The position numbers and the translations under genes are program-made. Under the pieces are notes generated by a model that did not search any database, was not told where the DNA came from, and saw only the letters and a list, made by a program, of their open reading frames with translations. Below are positions 48,872 through 58,905 of a stretch of 64,000 nucleotides of DNA, piece by piece. Origin of the DNA: Torymus aiolomorphi (Eukaryota > Arthropoda > Insecta > Hymenoptera > Torymidae). The DNA lies in assembly GCA_036365515.1 (NCBI GenBank), contig CM070873.1, positions 215,931,376-215,995,375 of the forward strand. The letters run 5' to 3'. Each line of letters begins with the position of its first letter. Position 1 is the first letter of the stretch.

Positions 48872-49364
48872 GATGACATGGGTGCAGAAAGCGTCTGCAG
48901 TAACAGACTTAATAGATATTTTAAAGAAAAAGAAGAGCCAATACATTTTTCCATTTTACATAAACAACACGAAATTACGGTGCTCCAAAACAGAATAGCG
49001 TGCGAAGTTCTACTACTGGAAGGCGTGCGAAAAGAGATTGCGCACGCTTCAACACTCAGTAATCCTGCTGATGCTGGTGGTCCATCAAATTATAATAAGA
49101 CTAACATAGTGGCAAAATGTTTAGTATGTGCTAAAGTACTAATTAAAAAACAAAAAAATTGTGTGTGGCGAAGGGTGTAACATGTGGTTGTGTGGGGTAT
49201 GCGCCCAATCTCGAAAGCACGCATCATGCTTCAACGCGATGCAGCAGCAACAGCCGCAGCACCAGCAACAGCAAGAACCCGAGGTGAATAAAAATGCACA
49301 AGTAGGAGGTGACTTTGAGTATCATGGACTGTTCGCGTCATTTTTACTTGTGCCGAGCTATTAA
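48872..49364 (+). pseudogene. Cys-rich accessory protein, one frame break
   Basis: Two overlapping plus-strand frames: 48,878-49,180 (ends KCLVCAKVLIKKQKNC) and 49,161-49,364 (starts CGEGCNMWLCGVC, then a Gln-rich HQQQQ tail). Across the A7 run at 49,152-49,158 the cysteines form a C-x2-C, C-x3/4-C, C-x2-C series resembling a compact PHD/RING-like zinc site. An ATG at about 48,872 opens a third frame (MTWVQKASAVTDLIDILKKK) that stops after about 42 codons. Not a family I recognise; likely a Polinton accessory gene. No clear TATA/initiator pair. Confidence 0.4.
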
Positions 49365-49379
49365 CGCAAGCAGCGAATT

Positions 49380-50036
49380 TAAAATGCGCGCGACCTCGCG
49401 CGCCAACACCGCGACGCGCGCGTCACCATCGATAATTTTGGGGGTAAACGGACCCGCGCGCGCGAGCTCGCGCACTCGTAATCGATTCGCCGATGTGTCA
49501 AGACGTGCTGGAGGATCATTGCGTTTTCTACATGCGGAAAAGTAAACCCGAGACTCCCGCTCCTTTTAGAGCGAATCTTTAGTTTCGTGGGTGTGAACGT
49601 GAAAGTAGGAACCGCGACTTCGTGTGTGCCTGTGGGAGTGTACGTTGCGTTAGAGACTGTAATTGTGGGAAGCGTGTCCACGTGCGCTCGACGGCGTGAC
49701 CCTTCCCGGGGCGATCGCAGCACGCGGCAACGCTTTTGTTGCTCGGCACCAAGCGTTGGTTCCCCGAGACGTCGAGGCGCGCTTGGTGACGGCTGAGGGC
49801 CATCTCTGCGATCCCCGTTCCCGGCGTGACCACAGCGAGCGGGTGCACGCTGCGGCAGGCGTTCGGCTCATCGACGTCTTCAACAGGCGGACTCGAGCGT
49901 TGCGAATTTGGCGGGCCACGAGGCCAACGAGGTAAGAGAGCTCTCTGCGATAGGCGTGGCAAATTTGCCTTGCGATTTGCGTGCGTGATTACTCTTTCTT
50001 TTCTTTCCCATTGTAACTTTCCTTTAGACAAATAAA
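49380..50036 (+). other. GC-rich island in the Polinton right arm, possible gene
   Basis: Abrupt switch to GC-rich sequence, ending at AATAAA (about 50,031). The frame 49,663-49,935 (GAIAARGNAFVARHQALVPR, DVFNRRTRALRIW) has protein-like composition, and an acceptor-like TTTAG lies at about 49,582. The opposite strand also has open frames. I recognise no domain. It may be a captured host sequence or a spliced accessory gene. Confidence 0.3.
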
Positions 50037-50454
50037 ATCATCACGCTTGCTTCGGCTTTTCCCTCTATTCCGTGAGGGTTTTTACGCCGCAGCAAGGGTT
50101 TCCTTCTTTATCGCGAGAATAATTGTGTTTTTATTTAAAACCTCTCACTCACTCTTCCGTTTCCTTTTTCCTTCCAATTCACCAATAATATATTATTCAT
50201 TACGATTGTTCACGGACTATACTCAGTAAACGAGGTAGAAGAAGTAGAATATATACTACCGTAAAATGTAGAATGTAATAGTAGAATGTATATTACCGTA
50301 TAAAGTTTTTAATGTAAAATTAATACTATACTTTCGCAATATAATTGAAAACGGAGCATATTTTTATTTTATTACCTTTTTAAATTTTGCATTTTTTAAA
50401 TAATATATATTAACAAGCAGCAGGCCGCCGACCGCCCGCTGCGGACCGCTGCCG

Positions 50455-50799
50455 GTGCGCAGCAGGCTGTCGCTGTCGGCGGCTCGCTCCCCCATGGACG
50501 ACGTGGAGAAAACGTGGAAGCAATCACCGTTAGACGATGTGGAGAAATCGTGGAAGCCATCGCTGTTGGACGACGTGGAGAAATTGGATGCTGAGGACGT
50601 CGAGGTGAGTGTTTTTAGCTTATCGCGTACTGCAGGTTGTTGCCTCATACCGCGTGGCCGAAAGCAGCAGCTGATAAGCAGCAAGCCGCCCGCCGCCGAC
50701 CGCTGCCTGTTTGCAGTAGCAGGCTGGCCGCTCACCGCTCGCCGCATTTGCCCAACCAAAGAAGGGGAATCTCCGCTGGACTTATCTCTCAAAAAGTGA
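50455..50799 (+). CDS. Short ORF with a PLDLS motif at its C-terminus
   Basis: Up to 114 codons; an internal ATG at about 50,492 is a more natural start. Three acidic repeats built on LDDVEK-S-WK (about residues 14-45), a middle part derived from the same sequence as the inner edge of the right terminal repeat, and the end CPTKEGESPLDLSLKK. PxDLS is the CtBP-binding motif, found at the C-terminus of adenovirus E1A and in insect repressors. A donor-like GAG^GTGAGT at about 50,603 suggests an alternative spliced form. Expression and function are inferred only. Confidence 0.4.
   Translation: MRSRLSLSAARSPMDDVEKTWKQSPLDDVEKSWKPSLLDDVEKLDAEDVEVSVFSLSRTAGCCLIPRGRKQQLISSKPPAADRCLFAVAGWPLTARRICPTKEGESPLDLSLKK
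50651..50746. repeat. Extra copy of the terminal repeat's inner edge
   Basis: CGCGTGGCCGAAAGCAGCAG and the following ~75 bases recur at 51,678-51,773 in the same orientation, with about one difference. Confidence 0.75.
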
Positions 50800-51164
50800 G
50801 AGATAAAAGAGATAAAAATTTTTTTATTTTTATTTTATATAGTATGTAAAATTTTTTTAATAACTTTTTTTTTAATAATGGAATTCACTTGTATTTTTTT
50901 TTTTTTTTGTAATATTATCCAAACTATTTTTTTTAGGGTAATGATTTATACATTTATATATTCTGATAATTAATTTCTATTATTTTTTTTGTAATGACTT
51001 GTAATTAATTTTTTTTTGTAATAAAAATAATAATATTTATAATAATATTTATAATTTTTTCACGATACCTAACCCATATATATATATATATATATATATT
51101 AACACTTAACCCCGGAGCCGAAATTTAGAGTAGGCTCCGCGGCACCGTGAAGTAGGATGAAAAT

Positions 51165-51222
<58 letters not shown>

Positions 51223-51677
51223 CTCTTCATAAGATTGTGCAGGGGATCGTGTTCGCTCAGCTGCCTACTATAGCCACGCTCTTCGAAAAAGAACTCCCGC
51301 TATACCGAGCACAGGACCAAGGCGGATCCCGCTATAGCGTACTGCTACAGTTTCGCTATACTGCTATAGCTGTCGGAGACTTGCACTGCATGAGTCACCG
51401 GCCGGTGCCGCGGGCCGCGGCACCTTTGCTCTAAGAAACAAGGTAATTAACACTTGTTTAATTACTGTTTAATCACTTGTTTATATAAACAAACAATCAT
51501 AACAAGCAATAAAACACTCATTAATTACACGCTCTGTTTATGTTTTTCATAAACATTACATGTTGTTAATGTATGTTTAATTACTTGTTTATATTTATTA
51601 ACATAAACAAACATATTTATTTATATTTGTTTATATAAACAAACCATTAACATGCAATTAAACATGGGTTAATCACC
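50800..51677. other. Low-complexity right subterminal region
   Basis: Poly-T rich to 51,060, (TA)n at about 51,078-51,100, (CA)n at 51,170-51,218, then GCTATA-rich sequence to 51,430. The last part has repeated TTGTTTATATAAACAA palindromes (about 51,477 and 51,630). No gene. Confidence 0.5.
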
Positions 51678-51710
51678 CGCGTGGCCGAAAGCAGCAGCTG
51701 ATAAGCAGCA

Positions 51711-52259
51711 AGCCGCCCGCCGCCGACCGCTGCCTGTTTGCAGTAGCAGGCTGGCCGCTCGCCGCTCGCCGCCCGCCGCTGACCGCCCGCCGCTGCGCAG
51801 CCGATGTGCGCAGTCGTCTGGTCGCGGGCTGTCACCCGCCGACAGCAAGGTGCCCGCATGTTATGGGTTATTGTCACCTCCGTACAATTGCGGGTGGCCC
51901 AAAACCCTAGGCGGGTTCTGGATCAACAAGTCACGACTTGTTATGGGTTATTGGTGCCCCGTACAATTGCGGGTGATCCAGAAACCCTATGCTGGTTCTG
52001 CATCAAACAGGTCGTGAAATGGTGGGAGGGGGAGAGAGAGGGGATCCCAAAAAAGCTATGCTGGTTCTAGACCACCACGCCCTGAAATGGTGGGAGGGGG
52101 AGAGGGGAGGAGAGGGGATCCCAAAAAAGCTATGCTGGTTCTGGACCACCACGCCCTGAAATGGTGGGAGGGGGAGAGGGGAGGAGAGGGGATCCCAAAA
52201 AAGCTATGCTGGTTCTAGACCATCACGTGATGGTCCAGAACCAGCATAGCCTATCTACT
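51711..52259 (-). repeat. Polinton right terminal inverted repeat
   Basis: Reverse copy of 31,969-32,517 ending CCTATCTACT. The similarity stops where the left copy continues GGCCAGCGGTCGG and this one reads GGCTTGCTGCTTATC on the reverse strand. Confidence 0.9.
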
Positions 52260-52265
52260 CAGATC
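52260..52265. other. Polinton target duplication, right copy (CAGATC)
   Basis: Identical to 31,963-31,968. On the minus strand its first G is the last base of the transposase splice acceptor (TTTCAG). Confidence 0.9.
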
Positions 52266-52332
52266 TGAAATTATAATAACTTTATTTGTAAATTTATTTA
52301 CTATAATATTAAATAAAATTAAAAATATATAC

Positions 52333-53396
52333 TTGTAGTTAACTTTCCAGATTTAGACGCTTCTGCGTGAACATTTTCTGGCCTGAAGAAGCTGGCTTCT
52401 ACGATAGGTCCAAACTGACCACTGGTTTCTTTTAAAACAAAAAAAAGTGGTGACAGTACTTGTCCTATAGCTGATATAAGCGGCTGTATGGTATAACTGT
52501 GTGTGGTAGATGATATTGACTGCACTACACACTGCACTTGCTTTTCTCCTTCAACTGCTAGTGTTCTTCCAGAGTGCATTTCTATTTGGAATCCAGATTG
52601 ATCAGAAATATACATATTCTCGATTCCAATTGCTGATGCACAAGATTTAACGTCGGTAACAAACGCATCTGCCTTCCGTTCTAGTTCTGAAATGCTTTCT
52701 ATTGTTTTTCTGGTAATAAACTTATTCACTTCTCTAAATACTATTCTATGATCAGCCTTGAACTTTGCTAGCCAGTGTTTCGAAGCTTTAAATCTAATAC
52801 CTTCTAAGTCTATTTCCTGCCGAGCTTGCAAAGCCCATCGCCGTATATGGTGGGCATGAATAATAAAACCAGCTCCTAATGCAGCATTAAAATTATCCAA
52901 TGTATATTGACAAATTCGTGCGATTTTTTCTCTGTAGGTACCACCTTTATTAATTGTATGAGCCCAGCGATGCAGCTGACTGATGGATTTAATTTTTCTA
53001 AATCTATTCTGTACTGTTTTAAAATTTAAGTTTGTCTTTTTCTTGCCACTCCTCCAAAATTCTACGGCTCTTTGCTTATATTCAAAACTCAATTCTTCAT
53101 CATCTATTAGACACTCATCTGTCGGTGCTTCTGGAAGATCAGGAATGTGATGTCTTACTTCATCCTCGATTATTTTTGCATCATGATCTTTGTACTCTTC
53201 TTGAAAATCCAATGATTCCTCATCAATAATTTCAATATCATTGAAATCACTTGAAGAATCTATTAAAATAGACTTGATTCTCTCTGATAATGGAATTTCT
53301 TTATAATTTATAGTACCCTTTGGTATTTCTAATGTTTGGAAATATGCTAATAATAAGTTTATAACATTCAACGGATTGATTTTAATTTTTTAAATC
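52333..53396 (-). pseudogene. DDE transposase, 5' part, cut off by the Polinton
   Basis: One open exon of about 350 codons, starting after an acceptor-like TTTATTTTAG at about 53,396; no upstream exon identified. It has an acidic N-terminus, a helix-turn-helix/Tc5-type DNA-binding region (RWALQARQEIDLEGIRFKAS, KHWLAKFKADHRIV) and the start of the catalytic core (ISDQSGFQIEMHSGRTLA, first Asp). The exon ends at 52,333 (donor GTATAT); the 68-base intron ends with TTTCAG on the Polinton target site. Pogo/Tc-type family. Its other half is at 31,339-31,968. Confidence 0.75.
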
Positions 53397-54987
53397 TAAA
53401 ATAAAAAATAATTAATTAACATGGATTACGATTTCATATTGAATAATTAAAAGATAACAAATAAGTGATCACAATAAATGTAAAACGTTTTATTATGCAG
53501 TGGTTTCTCAAAATATCGGTTAATATGGTTCTTTTTGCAATATTTCAAAAATAGAAATTTAGAATTTTTTTTTTTAAACATTTACTTTCAATTTATGATT
53601 TGTTCCTATATAATACATCATAAATGAGTTCAATAGTTGCTTGAATATACTAGATATAATTTGTTAAACATCGTGAGTAGTTATACCCTCGCCATGACCC
53701 GTCATAACAAACTAGATACATATATAGTATACGTGTGTTTACGGATGTGTAAATTATTTAAATTTGGATTTTATTGATAATCTATTGATAGTCAATGGCG
53801 TTGGATTCTTCGTGTCGAAATACGTATAGATTTCGAAAATGGCGTGAATAAGTTGAAAATTAATGTTTAAAAAATTACAAATATTTATAACCTAAATCTA
53901 TAATTTTCGGAGTATTTGCGCGATTTTCAAACTTTATGCATATAAGATACAACAAATACAACTGAAATATTGGATTAACAAAAAAGTAGAAATTCATGAA
54001 TTATTTGTAACAGTAAAATTGTTTTAACTACGAACATGATAACGATGTAGTAGCTGAGGCCTTATATTTTCAGCCGAAAGAAATGACTCATTTACCAATT
54101 TTAAAATTTTTCCATTTGGATTTTTTTGTTAATCTGTCAATCAAAAGTTGAATTTGTCGTGTCAAAAAACGTATAGATTTCGAAAATCGTATACATACGT
54201 TGGAAGTCGTTGAAAATTAATGTTTAAAATATGTCAACTCTTAAAAAACTAAATCTTTAATTTTCAAGTTATTTGCACGATTTTCAGACTCTTCACATAT
54301 TAAAATTAATAAAATTTAATGAAATTGGAATTTTAAAATATTGATAAATAAATTTATGTGAGTAAAGATTAAACTCAAATGATATTAGCTGAATAACAGT
54401 TGATAAAATACTTACGTAGTTAGAAAGAAAATACAACATAGTCCAATTTTTCATGCGCACATTCTTCAACTTACACATTTGTTATTATTATTAGTTGCTG
54501 TTTCCAATGAGATATAAAGTTGATTCGCACCAATATAATAAAATTCCTTATAACTTTTTTCTAAAGAACTTATTCGGACAGAAACGTTAACTTTACGTTA
54601 TTAAAATAGCTTCGGACGTATGTCTTCCTATCGATGCATATTATCAGGTGACAAGTAAAATACGAAATACTAATAAATATAAAATGTAAATAACTAGTAA
54701 AATATAAATGTTTAGAAGCATTTATTTCTCACGCAATTTACAATAATAAGGAAAGAGATGTTTCGCGGTCTGATGCTTAATGCTTTTCTGCTCACTCACA
54801 TATTCGGTCAGTCTTTTCCGTAGGCTTACTCATTCATTAGTTTTTAGCTTTATTTTATATTTGCGTATTATTTGTAGACGGGTACCTGATTTGCATAACA
54901 GGGAATCAATGATTATTTTTGTAACTTCATCCAATAAAGGTGATATGCACACAAACACATATGTGCATGTGTGTAAGTGTGTGTATA
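53397..54987. other. AT-rich region with a diverged direct repeat
   Basis: Blocks around 53,765-53,950 and 54,115-54,300 share ACGTATAGATTTCGAAAAT, GTTGAAAATTAATGTTTAAA and ATTTGC(A/G)CGATTTTCA. No gene. Microsatellite-like GTGTGT near 54,975. Confidence 0.5.
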
Positions 54988-54989
54988 TA

Positions 54990-57961
54990 CAGGGTGTCCC
55001 ATTTTAAAACCATCAGGCAAATATCTCGAAGACTAAGAGAGATGGAAAAAAACTCTGAAGACAAAAGTTGTAGGGTTCCGAGGGGGACATCCAATGGTGA
55101 TCTTGACATTGACCATGACATTGACCTTCAAGGTCATTTTAAGGTCAAGTCGATTTTTTAAATGGAACTCCTTATTTTTGATTCCGGGAATGAAAAGAGC
55201 GAAACATTTTACGTCCGAACATGACCTTGACCTTTACATTGACCTTCAAGGTCATTTTAAGGTCAAGTCGACTTTTTCAAATGGAACCTATTTTTGACTC
55301 TGGGAATGAAAAGAGCGGAGATTTAACGTCCGAATATGACCTTGACTTTGACCTTAAAATTGATCTTCAAGGTCATGTTAAGGTCAAGTCAATTTTTTAA
55401 ATGGAATCCCTTATTCTTAATCCCGTAAATGAAAAAAAGCAAAAAACTTTACATCATTTTAATTAAGAAATCTAGCCTCGACCTTGACCTTCTAGGTCAC
55501 TTTAATGTCTAGTTATTTTATTATTAAAGAATAAAAATTAATTATTATTGATAACTATTATTACCTAGTTATTTTATTATCAAGTTTATTTTTAAAAATC
55601 AAAAACCATACTTTTGACTACTGAAATGAAAAGAACGGGAAATTTTAGGTCTGGATATGGCCTTGCAAAAAATTTCGTTTTACAAATTCGTCCCATTGAT
55701 ACCTTTAATCAGTACGTCAAATATTGCAATATCAAAGTTTGAAGGAATTTAGCTGAAAGCTATTATCCACAAAGATTCTGCGGGGCACTTTCACAAATGA
55801 CCTTGTCTTTGATCTTCATGTCTAATTCTTAATGAATAAGAATTTTGAACTTATTACCATTAAGTGATATTTGTATCTTTCTTGATTTCTCGAATAATTT
55901 CTGTGATAAAAACAAGATTATTTTATATCAACCTAAATATGCATAATCATCTCTTTCTGATTTTAAAATTTTTTTTTAAATTGTGTCCCAGATTATAGAC
56001 ATTTAGTCAATTTTTTCATTAAGTGTGACTGTACTAGTATTACATATTAAATATTTAGTTAAATTCTTAAAGATAATAAAAAAATTTGCCAAAAATTTTT
56101 AGTTCCTTCATTCACATTCTTTGATTTTTTCTAATTTATTAAACTTCGTTATTTCAATGTTTCAATTCATATTTTTCTGAGATCCATTCTCAACTTGGGT
56201 ATTAATAGAGATTAATTTGCAGATTAATTAACATTTTAACGTTTTATTTTGTGTAAAATTATATAAGTTCGTATTTTTGGATATCATTTGCAACTTTGCA
56301 AAAAGTGCCAGACTACACCCCCAATGAAGTAGCTGATATTCTGATTATTTTAGGAGAATGTCAAAAAAGTTATCGAACTGCAGTAAGGCTTTATCAACAA
56401 CGATTTCCTGGCAGACGGCATCATCCTGACCATATGGTCATAAAAGACATTGAAATTCGTGTGAGATCAGGTAATTTAGTTCGAAAAAGAAGGTCTTTTC
56501 ATGAAGAAATCTATGAAAATAATCCTCGTTTATTAGCACTTCAAGCTATGATACATATTAATATTCACTTAAGCTTACGTGAAGTCTATGAAAATAATCC
56601 TCGTTTATTAGCACTTCAAGCTATGATACATATTAATATTCACTTAAGCTTACGTGAAGTACAAAACACACTTGGAGTTCCAAGATCTACTGCTAGTAGA
56701 TATTTAAGAAAAGTGAAATATCATCCCTACCATGTAACCTTGAATCAGGCTTTAAGTGAAGCTGATCATCAGCGAAGGGTCGTATTCTCGCCAATGGGCT
56801 ACATAAAAAATTGCAGATGATCCAGATTTCTTTAACTACGTTCTCTTTAGCGATGAGGCTACACTTCATAGTACTGGCGCCTTGAATCGGCATAATTCCC
56901 ACTATTGATCTCCTATTAATCCTCACTGGATGCAAGAAATTGATTATCAGCATTGCTGGAGTTTAACGGTATGGTGTGGGATAGTCCACGGTTGTTTAGT
57001 GGAACCTTACTTTTCCGAAGGCAATGTAACAGGGGAAAGATATTTAGATTTAGTAAGAGATGAATTTAACAATTTATTCGAAGATCTTGACCTTTATACA
57101 AGATAAAGAATGTGGTTGCAGCAAGATGGCTAGAATCGTTAAAGATTATCTCAATGTTAGATTTAACAACAAGTGGATAGGAAGAGGAGGTCCCATACAG
57201 TTGCCAGCGAGGTCTCCTGATCTATCTTCTCCAGATTTTTATTTATGGGGATTCCTAAAAAATACTGTTTATAAAAATAGACCAACAACGAAAGGTGATA
57301 TGCAAGAAAGGATCACAGTAGCTTGTTTAAACATTGCACGCAAAGTATTGCAAACAAATGATGCTGGATGAATTAAACCTTGCCTTAACTGGCTGGGTGA
57401 TTTTTATCTTGCCTTAACTGGCCGGATGACTTTTTATCTTGCCTTAGCTGACTGGATGAATTAAACCTTGCCTTAACTGGCTGGCTAGGTGACTCTTTTA
57501 TCTTACCTTAACTGGCCGGATGATTTTTTTTTTAATAAAAAAATTTGACATTATGTTTAAAAAAATCAATAAGATCCTGAAATGACCTTGAAGGTCAAGG
57601 ACAAGGTCAAGGTCATATTCGGAAATAAAATCTTCCGCTCTTTTCATTCTCGGGGTCAAAAATAAGGGGTTCTATTTAAAAAAATCGAATTGACCTTAAA
57701 ATGACCTTGAAGGTCAATGTCAAGGTCAAGGTCATGTTCGGACCTAAAATTTTCCGCTCTTTTCATTCCCGGGGTCAAAAATAAGGGGTTCCATTTTAAA
57801 AAATCGACTTGACCTTAAAATGACCTTGAAGGTCAATGTCAAGGTCAAGGTCACCATTGGATGTCCCCTTCGGAACCCTACAAATTTTGTTTTAAAATTT
57901 TTTTTCCATCTCTCTTACTTTTCGAGATATTTGCCAGGTGGTTTTAAAATGGGACACCCTG
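54990..57961 (+). mobile_element. Mariner-like transposon with long repeat-rich ends, 2,972 bp
   Basis: Ends CAGGGTGTCCCATTTTAAAA inverted at both sides and flanked by TA (54,988-54,989 and 57,962-57,963), the IS630-Tc1-mariner target duplication. Each end continues inwards as two to three ~113-bp tandem units with TGACCTTCAAGGTCA, AGGTCAAGTCGA and GAATGAAAAGAGCG blocks. One broken transposase gene inside, and a ~45-bp minisatellite (CTTGCCTTAACTGGC) at 57,370-57,530. Confidence 0.85.
56296..57371 (+). pseudogene. Mariner-like transposase, broken
   Basis: The N-terminal block (56,296-56,820) has a helix-turn-helix region (PNEVADILIILGECQ, LYQQRFPGRRHHP, DUF4817-like) and VPRSTASRYLRK. A 75-bp in-frame block (56,510-56,659) occurs twice in tandem. 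Downstream, in other frames and with stops, come FSDEATLHSTG (first Asp), a HCWSLTVWCGI block, WLQQDG (second Asp) and ARSPDLSSPDFYLWGFLK (third acidic residue). At least three breaks; inactive. Confidence 0.75.
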
Positions 57962-57963
57962 TA

Positions 57964-58507
57964 TGTATACATTTATTTAGAATTTGCTTCTTTACTGTTT
58001 CATTAAAACGATATAAACGTATAAGTCGGCGCTTATTGTTAAGGAGGATATTGCACGATGAATTACGATTCGCATACCCAGAAGTTTTCTTTGTGACTAG
58101 AGGAACATAATACAAATATATTTAACATGTGTAGCTATCACATATAATTTCTCATAATTATGTAACCAAGCAGCACTAAAATATGCAGACAAAGAGCGTG
58201 ACGATAATAATAATTTGCGTTTTATGCATGTAGTTTTCAAATCTTTATCTCGTGCCATCTCACTTTTCTGGAAATGCAATATAACCTATGATACTCAAAA
58301 ATAACAAATTAAATAATATATAATAAATTATATATTATGTATTTTAAGTAATTTGTTTAGATAGTTCAGAAGGTAGGAAAATATAAGAAATATATCTTAT
58401 AAAAACGTCAACCACATTACTCTCCTCGCGGCTCGGCATAGACGTGTAAGCAAAATGGTTTCGACCCCAACTGTAAACCTTTAAAAACAGCTACGCTTTA
58501 TTTAAAC
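57964..58507. other. AT-rich spacer, no gene seen
   Basis: Open frames are short and unrecognised. Confidence 0.4.
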
Positions 58508-58509
58508 TA

Positions 58510-58719
58510 CACTGAAAAAAATTTGGCACGGCGTCTGTTTCCATCACAATTCGTCAGCACCCCCTTCGCTGCGTGTGTCAGAACACCATTTTTGGCACAG
58601 CGTTTGTCCCGAACGGTACAGGAGCTGTGCCAGTATAACGGGGCAGGAGACTCGACCCTACTTTTGGCATAGCGTATGTACTCATTGCGTCAGCTGGAGT
58701 GCCAAATTTTTTTCAGTGT
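58510..58719. mobile_element. 210-bp MITE, perfect 20-bp inverted ends
   Basis: CACTGAAAAAAATTTGGCAC at 58,510-58,529 and its exact inverse at 58,700-58,719, flanked by TA on both sides. Three internal TTTGGCA(C/T)-GCGT copies. Tc1/mariner-type MITE. Confidence 0.85.
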
Positions 58720-58905
58720 ACTTACAAATTATCCATACTTTTATATGGAAATTCCGATTCTTTTCATTACAAAACATTGATAGAATATTAGAATACAAAA
58801 TGTAATAAAAAGTCCGTTTCCAGGTCTGAATTTTAAGGGTAATTTTCACAATTTCATATTTTTCCCATAAAGATTTAATATTTTTTGTTTTTAATCTATT
58901 ACTTA

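Larger units (their letters stand above)
31969..52259. mobile_element. Complete Polinton/Maverick, 20,291 bp
   Basis: Bounded by AGTAGATAGG...CCTATCTACT, near-identical inverted repeats of ~549 bp and a perfect CAGATC duplication. The gene set is diagnostic: protein-primed DNA polymerase B, retroviral-type integrase, FtsK/HerA-type packaging ATPase, adenain-like protease, major and minor capsid proteins. Left arm genes (33-39 kb) read leftwards from a divergent promoter at 38.8 kb; the ATPase-to-integrase block reads rightwards; polymerase and a 99-residue gene read leftwards; accessory genes fill the right arm. Polintons replicate by protein-primed synthesis and many are thought to form virions. 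Several genes carry frame breaks and the minor capsid gene is cut by a Penelope-like element. Confidence 0.95.
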
